NCBI GenBank assembly: GCA_023052935.1
Contig: CM041295.1
Location: 19,716,880-19,780,879 of the forward strand
Direction of reading: 5' to 3'
From: Piezodorus guildinii
Taxonomy: Eukaryota; Arthropoda; Insecta; Hemiptera; Pentatomidae
DNA length: 64,000 bases
Shown here: positions 31,578 to 43,139 of the stretch, piece by piece
How positions within the stretch are numbered: the first letter of the stretch is position 1
Layout: each line of letters begins with the position of its first letter
Notes under the pieces: generated by a model
The model's input: the letters and a program-made list of their open reading frames with translations, nothing else
Told to the model about the DNA's origin: nothing
The model's database searches: none
Translations under genes and position numbers: made by a program

Positions 31578-32499
31578 TTGGGTTGTGTCACATGAAATGT
31601 CCGTTTTCAAGGTAAAGAATTTTTATTAAAAATACGATATGAAAACAAGATAATTTTATTCGAAGTATTTACCTTCTTTTTCTACACATTTTTCCCAACG
31701 TGACACTAACTTTTTTATCCCCGGACTGAAAAACTCTGAGCTTTGAAGTAAACAAAATCTGAAAACGCACTTTTCACTTGATCATCATTTTCAAAAAGTT
31801 TTCCTTTGACGAAGTTGTCTAAATTCCTGAACAGGTGGTAATCTGTTGGAGACAAGTCGGGAGGATATGGTGGGTGGGGAAGAACTTCGTTGCCCAGTTC
31901 TTTCAATTTTTGCACGGCATGTTTTGAAACATGGGGTCTTGCTGCCGCTCAGTGAGATCATGAGGTACCCATGTATCGAGCTTTTTTACTTTCCCAATAC
32001 ACTTTAAATGTCTGGAAACGGTAGATGCACTTGCATTCAGTTGTGCTGAGAGTCCTTTAACTGTTTGGTAGGGGCTTCCTTCTACTTTATGTTTGAGGAC
32101 ATCGTTTTCTATTTCGGACGGAGGTCTTCCTTGGTGCAAGTTTTCCAAGTCGGTATCCCCAGCTGAAAACTTAGCAAACCAACGGCGAATGGTCCGTTCA
32201 TTAACACTCCCTTTCCTAAACGCCTTGCAAATATTTTTTGCGCCCTCAGCTGCTGAATGGCCGACTTTAAACTCGTACAAAAATATTACTCGAAAATCGA
32301 GGGTTTCCATGTTCATATTTGGAAGAATACTAAAAAGTTAGTAATTGATTGGGAAGCTAATGTTTAAAATACAAAGGTAGAGATTAGTAACTGTTTACTT
32401 TAGATATGTAAACATTTGGAAGAAAACAACAAAGACATGCAAAATCCTTTATGTATTTCAGAAACTATAAAAACGGACATTTCATGTGAAACAACTTAA
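31578..32499 (-). mobile_element. Mariner, internally deleted, copy 2
   Basis: A 922-bp element between TA dinucleotides (31,576-31,577 and 32,500-32,501). The ends are inverted: 'ttgggttgtgtcacatgaaa' at the left, and at the right the complement of 'ttaagttgtttcacatgaaa'. It carries the same transposase deletion as the copy at 25.9 kb. Beyond its right TIR about 60 bp (32,502-32,565) match the DNA between the two left TIRs of copy 1, in mirrored orientation. Confidence 0.88.
31715..32316 (-). pseudogene. Mariner transposase with catalytic core deleted
   Basis: Two frames on the minus strand. The first (32,316-31,903) is well preserved: DFRVIFLYEFKVGHSAAEGA, a helix-turn-helix with NERTIRRWFAKF, GRPPSEIENDVLKHKVE, then STVSRHLKCIGKVKKLDTWV and PHDLTERQQDP. 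It stops shortly after the deletion point (MFQNMPCKN). The second (31,915-31,715) gives QKLKELGNEVLPHPPYPPDL and SPTDYHLFRNLDNFVKGKLF, with the third catalytic Asp. The first and second catalytic Asp regions, about a third of the protein, are absent. It may still encode a DNA-binding fragment. Confidence 0.85.
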
Positions 32500-32639
32500 T
32501 AAAATTCAATCTATTTATCTGACAGCAATATATAAATTAAGTATATAGCCATTTAATTTAAAATTTTGTCCATAATAAATTATATAAAATTCATTAAAAT
32601 TTATAAACGAAATAAGAATGAGAGCCACACATCACAACA

Positions 32640-32700
32640 TGGTGTTATAATGGGTCATGATGATGACCCACAATAGGGGTCGAAACATTGGCAGAAAATA
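32640..32700 (+). mobile_element. Decayed PLE-end motif
   Basis: 'catgatgatgacccacaat' is followed by 'aggggtcgaaacattggc': a TGATGA box, a GACCC/GGGTC-type hairpin and GAAAC, with ATT where GTC is expected. Isolated relic of a PLE end. Confidence 0.45.
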
Positions 32701-33339
32701 TATAGTTTAAACTATTTAATTGTTTCATTTACTGCACTATCCACTATTCTCCGTAATACAAGTTCACTACTTACCTAGATAATTTACTAACGTTCAAGAA
32801 CCTTTATGCGCTTACTATAAAGGTTCCTGTAGAATGGGTAGTGTATATAGTAATTTTTTAAATCAATATCTCAAATATTGATCTACTGTGGATATCAGTG
32901 GCAAAAATGTTTCATATAAAGGTATGATCATGGATGCAGATAGTTTCTATTCATACAAGTCCTGAACCTGAATTGGACTTTTTAGAAAAAAAAAACCCTA
33001 CTTCACCATTCACGTGGTTTTGCTCATAAGCCTGATTAAAAGCCGTTTCGAAACAGAAACCCACAGAAAAAAAAGAGGTAATTGAAACCGTGAAATGATT
33101 TCACTGGCTAATTACGTCCTTTGCATACGTTCCTGCCATATTCGAATCAATTTTTTCTCGTTAAGTGACATTTAAATAACGAAATGTGAAATATAAATAG
33201 CTAAATATACTATGTATTCCGTTAGTAGATTTGGAACTGCATTTTAATCATCATCGTTAATTGTTCTATTATTAAAACATTTAATGTTTTATTGATATTT
33301 ACACCTGCCCACACAAATACAACTATATGTGCAATACAG
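32701..33339. other. No gene seen
   Basis: AT-rich; no repeat with a second copy noticed. Confidence 0.4.
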
Positions 33340-34400
33340 TAAATATTGGTTTTTGAAATTACCAGCTACCCTGCAGTATCACTTATATGCCCTACTATAT
33401 CTAATCCTTCGATCCTACCTTTCTGACCGCTCGTTGAGAGTTGTGGTTCAATGTTCACAAATTGTTATCCGATAGAAGCCGGTGTTTCACAAGGTAGTGA
33501 CCTAGGTTCTATATTATATATTTTATTCACAGCAGGCATTCCTCCATTCCCGAAAACTTCCTGGCAACATATGCCGATGACACAGCTATCCTCTGATTCT
33601 GTAATGGCATCTTCAAACCTATAATCACATCTCGCTCTGATTAAACAGTGGTGCAATCATTGACGTATAAAAGTCAATGAATCAAAAGGCAAGCATATCA
33701 CCTTTGCCCCACGACGCAGATCCTGCCCTTTATTCCATTTTCACCCCATTCCCTTTCCCTTTTCTGACACAGTCTAGTTCTTGGTTTCAACATTAGGCTC
33801 AAAAGAATGGAACTCAACCGACAATATCGGCAGCTATATAGACATACTACTACACAAAAACCCTCATCCCTCAACGGGCAACAAACTATTAATTTACAAA
33901 ACTATTCTTTTACCCATTTGGACCTAAGGACTTGAGGTGTAGGGAACAGCAAAATTTCTCGAATATCAAACGTATCCAATCCTTTCAGTCTAAAGTCCTT
34001 AGAACAATAGTCAATGCCCTATATTATGTCACCAACAAACCTTACACCATGACCTGAATATCCCATTTGTCCTTGATCTAATCCCGTCCAAATTCTCAAT
34101 CTTCTATCAGAAGTTTATTCACCTTTCTAATCCCTTGGCAAAATCCCTATCTAGTTCCAAACATTCCTATAACCCTTCTCGTTAGGATGAAGCGGCAGTG
34201 GCCCAGAGATCTCTTGTAAATATGAGTGCGGCTTCTCCACTCATGCCTGAAGTATATAAGCGCCCTCAAGACCAGTGATACGGCTAAATGGGAAGTGCTG
34301 GGATCTCCTGACATTGTACCTCGACATCCACTAGAGGATTTCGAGGTTTGATTCGGTTATCCTAGGGACAGTTTAAAAATAGGTATGAATATGGTCAAGG
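33340..34400 (+). pseudogene. Jockey RT fragment, lineage of the 18.5 kb element
   Basis: The conceptual reading with frameshifts corrected by eye starts in the thumb-proximal RT region (a 'YYLLLRSYLSDRS'-like stretch). It passes a TYADDTAIL catalytic box near 33,565 and a RRRSCP-like turn near 33,715, then a LLIYKTILLPIWT block near 33,895. It ends in the 3' UTR with 'cggcagtggcccagagatct', also present in the full-length element. Numerous stops and indels show an old insertion. No poly-A tail is visible. Confidence 0.8.
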
Positions 34401-34539
34401 TTGATATTATTATTTTATTTTTTTCTTTATATATATTATTTTATTTTATATATTTTTTCTGATTTGTTTAGTTTTTATTAATTATTCTTGAAATTATTTA
34501 TTTTAATATACCGTTGGAAAACTAAATATGTATATTAGA

Positions 34540-34790
34540 AAAAATATTAACTTGTACACAAAATTGTAATAAGATAAACATGTTTTTAGAGAGTGATGAA
34601 AAACCGAAAAAATTAACTTATTTCGTTGATAATTATATAATAGATTATTTAATAAAACACATTTTTCTATTGAAACTTAATGTAGACAATTCTTTAACAA
34701 TTTATTTTAATCCCTAACTGTAGGGATTTAACACCGGCGGTAAGTAAATGTCGAGAGTTGCGCGTTCCAGCTTTATTATGGTCTAAGCTT
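34540..34790 (-). repeat. Family A 5' part
   Basis: Minus-strand order of family A: 'agagagtgatgaaaaacc', 'aataaaacacatttttct' and 'ggcggtaagtaaatgtcg', the last covering the 5' subterminal 12-mer in diverged form. Confidence 0.6.
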
Positions 34791-35164
34791 CAGTTAAATA
34801 CGTTTGGTTAAATAATAGTTACAAAATTTAGTTAAATTAAGCGGCAATAATGCTATGATCACTCCAACTCTCCAGTAACGGAATCATTATTGCATTTACA
34901 CTTGAGTTAATGTTGCAACCAATAGCCTAGATTTGGCCAGCAAGTTTCTATAACTCCACTCCCCGCAATAGTTAATTTGTTCCGGAACGTTCAGCTGGAT
35001 ATCCGACTCTAGCTCACTTCTCTAGCTTAGCAAAAACATTAACTAGGGACACTAAAAGGACCAGGAATTTCAAATATTCTATTACATTAAATCATTTCGG
35101 CTGTTAAAATCAACTTAAAAACTATTAAATAAACATAGAGATAAAAAAAAATTAAAGATAATTT
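34791..35164. other. No gene seen
   Basis: Mixed sequence without an ORF; contains short family A-like words near 35,095 only. Confidence 0.35.
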
Positions 35165-36045
35165 AAATAAAATGTTTATTATAAAACAGTTAAACGTATT
35201 AAAGGAAACAGCTGAAAAAGCAGGTTTACAGATATCGTTTGAGAAGACGGAATTAAAGACTACTGATCGAAACTTTCAAAAGAAAATAGTGGAAACTAAG
35301 TACGGGAAAGTTAAAGTAACTAATAAATTCAAGTACTTGGGGGAAATTATATGTAGTAATGGATCAGAGAAAGAAAGCATAAAAGATAAAATAACTAAAC
35401 TGGAAAGACTAAGCTTCGCAACAAGCAATTTATATAATAAAAGGAGCTTGTCAACAAACGCCAAGACAAGACATTATAATACAGTCGTCAAACCAGTGAT
35501 AATGTACGGAATGGAAACCGCTTCCCTACCCAGCCTAAGAAAAATGTTAGGAATAGGAAGAAGAATATTAAGAAGAATTTATGGCCCAAAAAAGACACCG
35601 GAAGGCTACAGGTTAAGATCTTATAAGGAAATATATAAAGAAATTAACGATTTGGAAACGGACATCTGAATAAAAAGACTAAGGTTCTATGGTGAGGATG
35701 CACCCAAATAGATTAAATAGAAAAATCTTCTATAAAATTAGAGAATACAAGAGTGCTGGAGGGTACATCAAACAGATGAAGGAAGAAGCTAAGGAACTGA
35801 AAATAACAGACCAAGACTGTTACGACAGGGATGAATATGGGAGAAGAATAAAAGAAATTAAGGTCCTTGTGGGCGAGAGGTGTGCGAGGAAAGGACAGGT
35901 GTGTACGGAAGAAATAAGGAAAGAACAATCGGAAGGAATGAAGAAGAGATGGGAAGAAGGAAGGAGAGAAGAAGAAGAAGGGCTGTGAAAAGATATGAAT
36001 ATAATGATATTCGCGTGGTCTATAAGGCAGTTCGTGGAAAAAAAA
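35165..36045 (+). pseudogene. LINE RT C-terminal fragment (family L, copy 3, best preserved)
   Basis: The frame 35,172-35,669 gives AEKAGLQISFEKTELKT, ETKYGKVKVTNKFKYLGEII, KDKITKLERLSFATSNLYNK, VVKPVIMYGMETASLPSL and RRILRRIYGPKKTPEGYRLR. After a stop and frameshift near 35,690, a second frame (35,689-35,988) continues with MVRMHPNRLNRKIF and a highly charged tail (RKEQSEGMKKRWEEGRREEE). The 3' end shares 'atattcgcgtggtc' with copy 2, followed by an A-run. The copy begins after the YxDD box, so no polymerase activity is possible. Confidence 0.82.
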
Positions 36046-36812
36046 AAGAAATGTTTATTCATTTTCATGGGAAACATATGATCTAGACTAAATAATAGAG
36101 CAATTTAGAATTGTTATGTATAATCATGAGTAATAAGTTTATACCATATTCGTCACTTTGCATTACCTTTTACCCAGAAATTTTGTTTGAAGCTCTGATA
36201 TTTATTTTAGGATTTAATTGTAACTGTATGATGGAATTTTCATTTTGCGCTACATTAAAACGAACTAGTATAGTTGCTAAGAAATTTTAAAAAATCCTAA
36301 AACGAAGTAAACATACACCCAGGTGTCCTGAGGTAAATATATTACCCTAACGACAGTGAGATGTCCCTCGGCGACAGGTACGACCGACCAAAGCTATCAA
36401 AAGTTAACAGATTTAACGTCCTAGTTTCCTGTAGTGTTCTAGTTTTGAACAATTTACATTTTAAGCGTTGAAGAAGGGAAGCAGAACCGGAAAGCCATTA
36501 AATGGGTTCCGCGCCGACATCAAACATAATCTCATATTCCCCATCAAAGCAACTCTGTAACGACAGTTTCAAACTTTAGCATAAACATTTCCCTGTTTCA
36601 ATTGTCCCCTCTGAAAGATTTGTTAACAAACACTGCATTGTATTTGAAGTAGCGCCGATTCAATGACATTTTAGATTTTCATCAAATGGTTCTTAAATGG
36701 AATTTCCTCTTTTTGTTTGATAAATAAGAAATATTTGAGCAAAAACTGCATATTTAGTTTAAATCAATCAGAGCACACGACTTTCACTTGCCTCCGGTTT
36801 AAACTAAACTTC
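36046..36812. other. No gene seen; family A word near the end
   Basis: The only recognisable unit is 'agagcacacgactttcact' at about 36,768-36,795, the 5' subterminal part of family A. Confidence 0.4.
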
Positions 36813-37235
36813 TTTTTTTTTTTTTATATAATATATTATATTGTTTTTTACAACTGTATATACAAATACAATAAGTAAAATGGCTGAATTACAATAACAG
36901 GCATGAATAGACATGTAAAGAATCTACCCAGTGGTAGTACTTCAAAGTTTATTTTATGAGCAGGTCTCGAGGCCACCGTCTTTTCAGGCGCCTCGGAGGA
37001 TTACCGGGAATAGGAGTAGATGAGAGGTTACGGACAAGCGGGTTTGAGTGGGCTAGTAGTTTGGAATTAAAGGAGGTGTATCTATGGCGGGCCAAGTCTG
37101 CAACCAGTGGAATGTTTAGGTCTTTATGGATGAGTTTATTAGTTACAAAGTAAGGAGCATTGAGGATTTTGGATTGCAAGGATTGGATGCGGGAGGAGTT
37201 TGATAGTATAGTGGAACCCCATAGCTCAATGCCAT
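36813..37235 (-). mobile_element. Jockey 3' end (family J, copy 6)
   Basis: A poly-T (poly-A tail) is followed by the complement of the family J 3' UTR. The minus-strand frame 37,179-36,949 gives SKILNAPYFVTNKLIHKDLN, then PPRRLKRRWPRDLL at its end, closely matching the copies at 43.1 and 60.7 kb. It is 5' truncated just upstream ('gaccta'). The short open frame is intact but is only the tail of ORF2. Confidence 0.85.
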
Positions 37236-38344
37236 AGGTCCAAACAATTAATTAATGGTTGTAAAGCACGAATCTAGGTGCTTCTGCTGTCTTAAATGAA
37301 ATAAAAACTGCTACCGCTGGAAAGTTTCTTTACAAGATATTTTCACGCTTATAAACGTACATTATCCATTTTAATTATTGTATTTATTATAAGTTCAGTT
37401 GGAAATATCAATAAAATATTTTTTTAAACAATATTCACAAAAAAAAAAGTACGTTATGGAGTGAAATATTTGTAGTACACTTTAGTATGGAATTAAATAT
37501 GTATGAGTTACCTTCAGGAAAGAAATACAATTTTCAAATGCATTTTTTAAGGATTTGAGTGTTGCTTTTTAAAATCGGATCAGCAATTCCGATAAAACTA
37601 TACCTTACATCAAAATACAAATATGTTAAAATATTGATTTCGTAAAAAAAAAAAAATCCTTTAGCACCATTTGGAAAAGCACTAATGTTAAATAACATTT
37701 TATTAATATTTAATCAACTATTAAATTATTATATTAATCGGATTGCTTATTCGATTAACACTTGCAATATAAGCAAACCTGTACACAAAAAGATTCCTTT
37801 ACTAGTCGATGGAAATAAAAAAATACAATTAAACACAACTAAGCGAAATTTTTTTTTTTTTTTTTTTTGGCTGATAAAGCCTTTTATTGTTGGATTGCAA
37901 CTTTAATCCAGAGTTTCAGCAGATCGGACTTTTTCCAGGTAAATTTAATTTTGATGGATTTGTACATCCCTTTGTCAAAAATAGTACTAGCTTTGCACCG
38001 GTATTTAAAATCTATAATTCTCAATTCTATACGAGGGAATATTTTTTTTAGGGTAATTCTTTTTTACAAACATAAAAATAGCAATACAACGATTTATTAT
38101 AATGTTTAATATACCGTTGGTAAGCTAAAAAGTTGGAAAATAGTGTTATCTTATGTACAAAGCGGTAGAAGGTGACGAATAGAGCATAAAAGTGAATGAT
38201 TACTGTACACAACCATATTATATTATTACTAGCTGAGCTGGTTAACGTTGTTTTAGTGAATATTATGGTTGTTAAATAAAAAAATCTGAAACGCGCTACT
38301 CACGACTTTTATTTCTTTCTTAGCTAAAATCAATTCCAGTAATA
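37236..38344. other. No gene; family A-like pieces
   Basis: 37,560-37,680 shares 'tcgtaaaaaa...tcctttag(c/t)acc' with 44,370-44,410, a minor repeat. 38,105-38,345 carries family A words ('taccgttgg', 'ggtgacgaatag', 'aaaaaatctgaaacgcgc'). No coding sequence. Confidence 0.4.
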
Positions 38345-39417
38345 GACAAATGTCTTTAGGCATATATTGTAACATTGATGACCATTACGAAAAACCTTCA
38401 GGATTCTTCTGAATTCGTGAGCGAAGAAACCTCCTAGTGAAAGATCTGCTAAAGAAGTAGGTCTCTGCTCCAGAGGCGTTTCAGTCTCCTTGATGGGTTT
38501 TGTGGTAGTGTATCAGTCAGTAATGTTTGTACTGGTAGGTTTGGATGTCCAGCGAGTGAGTCGTGAAAATGTTTGTAGTATTTTTCAATGATATCCGTTA
38601 CGATTGGTATGTTGAGGTTTTTTGTAATGATTTATTGGTTACGTAAAAGGGACAATGGGTAATGAAGCGGAGGAATTTAGATTGAAAGATTTGAATTGTC
38701 TGCAAGTGTGATTTTTTGCATGAGCCCCACACCTGAGTACCGTACGTCCATATAGGTTTAAGTAGCATGTTGTATATGATGATTTTGTTGCTTAGTAATA
38801 ATTTGTTTTTATGGTGAAAAGTCGTCTAAGTATTGATAGTCGATGATTCAGTCTTTTTTTTAAGGTAGTTACGTGTGATTTCCATGTCAGGCGTCTATCC
38901 ATTGTGAGTCCTAAGTATTTTGTTTCTGTTTGTTTGGGTAACTGAGCATTATAAAGTGTTAGTGGAGGACAATCAGAATGCCTAAGCGTGAATGTTACTT
39001 TACTTGATTTCTGTGTGTTTATTTTAATACGCCATTTATCAAGCCAATCTTGAAGTAAATTTAAATGAGTTTGAACATTGTGTGAGGCTATGATCCGATC
39101 AGTATTTGTTGAGAGTATTACGGTGTCGTCTGCGTATGTTGCAAGTATCGGGTGTTTGTGGTATGTCAGAAGTGTATATAGCATACAGAACTGGACCCAA
39201 ACTACTGCCTTGCGGAACCAACTCGACAGTAGTCGGAATGTTTGCCATCTTGGTTGACCACAAAAAACCGATCATCATGATACGACCTAATTATTAAATA
39301 ATATGTATATGGTAAAATTGATTTGATTTTACTGAGGAGGCCATCATGCCACACCTTATCAAATAGCTGTACGTCTAAAAATGCTGCTGTGCGACGATAT
39401 GAAATATATAGCACGAT
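38345..39417 (-). pseudogene. Jockey RT fragment, third lineage
   Basis: The minus-strand frame 39,414-39,202 holds FLDVQLFDKVWHDGLLSK (RT motif A region) and a YLIIRSYHDDRFF stretch. After a frameshift at about 39,190, frame 39,184-38,792 holds ATYADDTVILS with the catalytic Asp pair, KSSKVTFTLRHSDCPPL and TKYLGLTMDRRLTWKSHV. The continuing tail, read with indels, includes a RRLKRLWSRDLL-like end near 38,470. The motif order and spacing are those of Jockey ORF2, but the sequence differs clearly from the two other Jockey lineages in the window. No poly-A is visible. Confidence 0.82.
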
Positions 39418-39850
39418 CTAAGAGAAAGTACTGAGATCGTGAAAATTTTCGAATTCCAGTTTTCGATGGAAATACACGTTTTAGGGTCCCCAGAGTCGAA
39501 ATCACCAAGTCCCGAAAAAGGTGTTTGTGTGGTAAGTTTAGTGCAAAAACGAAAAGACGTATGAAATTGAAATTACATATTTAAGACAACTATAAGCCCG
39601 AGATGATACAGCAGCTTTTTCATTAAAATCAGGTAATCAGAGCCACTTTATATCATGATTTTTGCAATTTTAACGATTTTCTTATAAAGAGTTTGATTAA
39701 TCTCGATATAATACTAAATTTGGTTTAATGTCGTGTAGGTTTCAGACTGATTGAAATAGTCTGACAGGGCTTAAATGTCGATATTTTAAATTTTCTTCCT
39801 CTAAACTACCTTTAATATTGTACATTCCAAAAGGATAACAAAAAAATAAA
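39418..39850 (-). repeat. Family A copy, 3' half
   Basis: Minus-strand family A order: 'cgtgaaaattttcgaattcc', 'ttagggtccccagagtcg', 'agtctgacagggcttaaatg' and 'cttcctctaaactacc'. Confidence 0.8.
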
Positions 39851-40000
39851 TAAATGAAACAAAATTAAAAATTTACCCATAAATACGCCTATAAATCGAA
39901 CCTATAACGAAAAAAAAATGTATTGAGTTTCATGATCAAGACATTGCTACGAATTCATTTTCTGCGAAACGGAAAAAAAAACAAACATGAAATCGGTTAA
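39851..40000. other. No gene seen
   Basis: AT-rich with A-runs. Confidence 0.35.
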
Positions 40001-40215
40001 GAAATAGCTGAGATATATCGTTTGAAATTAGCAGTGGTCATTGACCATTTTCCTTCGAATTATTTATTAATTTCCGTATTAGTTAATTGCCTTTAAACAG
40101 CTTTATAAACTGTTATACCCTAATATAGTTATTCGGTAATAATAAACAATTGTGTAATAATTTGCAGCGTTTTTATATATAGCATAATAAGGCCAAATGT
40201 GTAACAATATATTAT
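40001..40215 (+). repeat. Family B fragment
   Basis: 'tagcagtggtcattgacc' and 'ttccttcgaattatttatta' match the arms of the inverted-repeat element at 49.6-50.5 kb and the fragment at 46.1 kb. Non-coding. Confidence 0.6.
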
Positions 40216-40580
40216 TTTAGAATTGCAAAGTAGTTTGAATCAAGGCATAACGCCTATTATCAAGGTAACAGAGAAGTATAAAGGGGGGCATTTGTTACTT
40301 GTTCTATTTAGCATGTGAATGAGCATGATAATGGGGACTCTATATTTAACTAAAACTATCCCCTGCTAGGAAGGATACATACAGCCTTTGCTCTCCTAGC
40401 CTTTAAAAGGGATTGCTATTCCAGGATCTTCATTAGAATATCATAATGGTGAAGAGCATTTCAAAATCTAATAGACAATAAATTTCATATTTGAAAAAGT
40501 GAAAGTAAAAACTATAGCATACAAACACCAACCGCAACGATTGTTGAATTTATGGACATATAACCTCTGGATTTGACATA
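40216..40580. other. No gene seen
   Basis: Moderately complex sequence ('atcaaggcataacgcc', 'ttctcctag'-like words) without ORF or match. Confidence 0.35.
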
Positions 40581-41325
40581 ATACATTTTTACTTTCACTT
40601 ACCTTTATATGAAATATATATTAAGGGAAAGTATTGTAATCGTGAAAATTTTCTAATTCCAGTTTTCTACCGAAATACACGTTTTAGGGTCCCCTGAGTC
40701 CAAATAACCAAGTCCCGCAAAATGGTCCGTGTGATCGTGGGTAGTAACTCTAGCGCGAAAACAAAAAGTCGTACAGAACTGAAATTTTATATTTAAGACT
40801 ACTACCCGAGATGTTACAGCAACTTTTTCACCAAAATCGGCTGACCTGAAGTCGTACTTTATCCCATGCATTTAGCACCTTTTTAGGATTTTCTCAAAAA
40901 CGGCTTTAACGATTTTGATTAAACTCGCTATATTGATGTAAAATGTGATGGGCTTTAATATCATGTAGGTCTTATTCTGTTTGAAATAGTCTGATGGGGC
41001 TTAAATGCAGATATTTTAAATTTTCTTCTTCTAAAGTACCTTTAAGTTTGTAGATTCTATAAAAATAATTATATTATCTTGTTACATTTGATAATTAACA
41101 GCTAAATATGCACGTTGAGCGAATTTTATAAACAACTAAAGGAAAAAACAGAACAAATATTTGTTAATGCATTTTTTGTGTTTTTTAACACAAGAATAGT
41201 AATTTGGGTGTAAATTATACCGTTGGAAAGCTAAAGATTTTAGAAAAAATATTATCTGATTCGCGGACTTTTAAAGGAGAGTGATGAAAAGCCGATGAAA
41301 CTAACTGTTTTATTGGGTTGCAGTG
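40581..41325 (-). repeat. Family A copy, nearly complete
   Basis: It begins with 'actttcacttac' (the mirrored 3' subterminal 12-mer) and follows the family A order to 'aggagagtgatgaaaagcc'. The 5' end of the element is replaced by a family C repeat. Confidence 0.8.
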
Positions 41326-41790
41326 ATTTTAAGTCAGCAATACGGCGGAAAATCTTTTTAATTCTTGTAATATTGTAGATATCAAATAAACATAAAAATT
41401 TATAGTGAGATAAGGGTAAGCTTCATAGTTTTGTCCCTGTAACTCATAACCTAAAAAGTGAAGAAAGTGGTTTAAAAATTCTTGAAAATAAATTTAAAAA
41501 ACGAGACTTTTATGGAGTTAAAAGTATATAAAAGAACCGAGACTAACCTTTTATTATATTTTCTTATAAAGCTTATTCATAGTCCTAGCTCCTGTAAAAA
41601 TTTTGATCTTGAGAGCATAGTCCTTTTTTGTATATGAATTTTCAAAAATGGCAATAATTGAGAGAAGTTAGTTCAGGGTGCAGTCAATAGAACACAAACG
41701 TTTTTCACGAGGTTTACACGGAAATATCCCAAAAGTATAAAATTAATACAGATTATACGATGGATATAAATGATATAAATAAAGAAATAA
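41326..41790 (+). repeat. Family C fragment
   Basis: Matches 12,110-12,570 in the opposite orientation: 'agtgagataagggtaagctt', 'aactcataacctaaaaagtg', 'ggatttt' words and 'acacggaaatatccc'. Non-coding interspersed repeat; the mirrored arm seen at 11.8 kb is absent here. Confidence 0.65.
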
Positions 41791-43126
41791 GAATTTTGAT
41801 GTCTATTGTTCTGTTTTATATTTATTAATTTCGCCCTTTTAGAAACAATTTTTTTTTTCTTCTCATCATAGGCGAGTTAATCGTCTTCTGAAGATGTTTT
41901 GGGCAATAATAACCACTCCCAGTTTTTTGCCCTTAATACCAAAACAATAAGAATTCCGTATAGTTTTGGCACTCGCAGTAAAGATAAAAATTACAGCTAA
42001 AACTGACAATAACTATGATACATGGTGATAGAGACTATCAAAAAAAAAAAAAAAAAATCGAAACACAAAATAAATGCTTAGGCAGTTGAAGCAGCTTGTC
42101 CCGAAATTGGGGATCAAGCCTTAGAGGTTACTTGAGAAAGAGCTTAAGAACTGCTGGACACCTGCACTTTCTCAAGCTAGGGTAGCAGAGCTCCTTTCAG
42201 CCAGTGTATTCAATCCTCAAATTTTAAAAAAAGAAAGAATTCTCCTATCACGGTTTTTGTGGTTGTACTCCTCCGAAATGATTAGACCGATTTTTATTAA
42301 AATTTTCATATATATTTGATAAGTATGAGAATCGGCCCTTTAGTATATTTCATACCGCTAGATGATTCGTGTGTCCCTATACAGAAATACATTTTTCTTT
42401 TTTTCACGAAAATAATGTTTTGTATTTTTTTTTTTTTTTTTTTAATGGCATACAAAATGTTTATAACCCCCCTTGACTTCTATCCTCCTCCCAACCTTGC
42501 ATTTTTTAATCGCGATTTTATTATTTTTGTAAGGACAAGATCCAAATAATTTAAATTTCGCTCCTATTACGAATTTCACTCACTTTGGCTGTTCAAATAA
42601 ATTAAAGAATAATTTTTTTTAAATTGAGCTAAAAATTTTTTTTGTTAATTTTAGTAAAAAGTTTTATCAGTTTCATTGTGAACATATGATTTAGATTAAA
42701 TAATATAACAATATGAAATTTGTATGTATAATAATCAGATATAAAATTAAGCCCTATTTGTCGCTTTACATTACCATTTGCAAATTTGTAAATGTAAATA
42801 CATGAATACCTGACCATGTACTCTTGTAAAAAGGTCTGCAACACAAAAAAGAAAATTCATACGAAATTGTAATTTAATGAAATATATACCCCTGAGATGT
42901 TACAACAACTTTTTCATCACAATCAGGGAACTATAAGACCTGCTTTATACCATGAATTGAGACGTTGATTTCCAAAAGGTATTATATCCATTCTAGGAAA
43001 TTTTACAGGAAGCGCCAAAATCTCTCGTTATTATATTATTAAACCAGCTAATTTGATTCTGTTCACATTAAAATATAGCATTTTTTTTTTACTATATTAA
43101 TAAAACCATATTAAAGTTATGAAATG
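41791..43126. other. No gene; minor repeats
   Basis: 42,240-42,560 has non-coding sequence of a type ('gaaatgattagaccgattt') that reminds me of non-autonomous DNA elements in insects; this is only an impression. 42,880-42,960 resembles family A ('ccctgagatgttacaacaac'). A 20-bp word near 42,966 ('gacgttgatttccaaaagg') is found inverted at 44,398. Confidence 0.35.
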
Positions 43127-43139
43127 TAATGTTTTAGTA

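Noticed and set aside
35713..36077. Minus-strand serine/phenylalanine-rich ORFs
   Set aside because: Antisense of the charged LINE tail.
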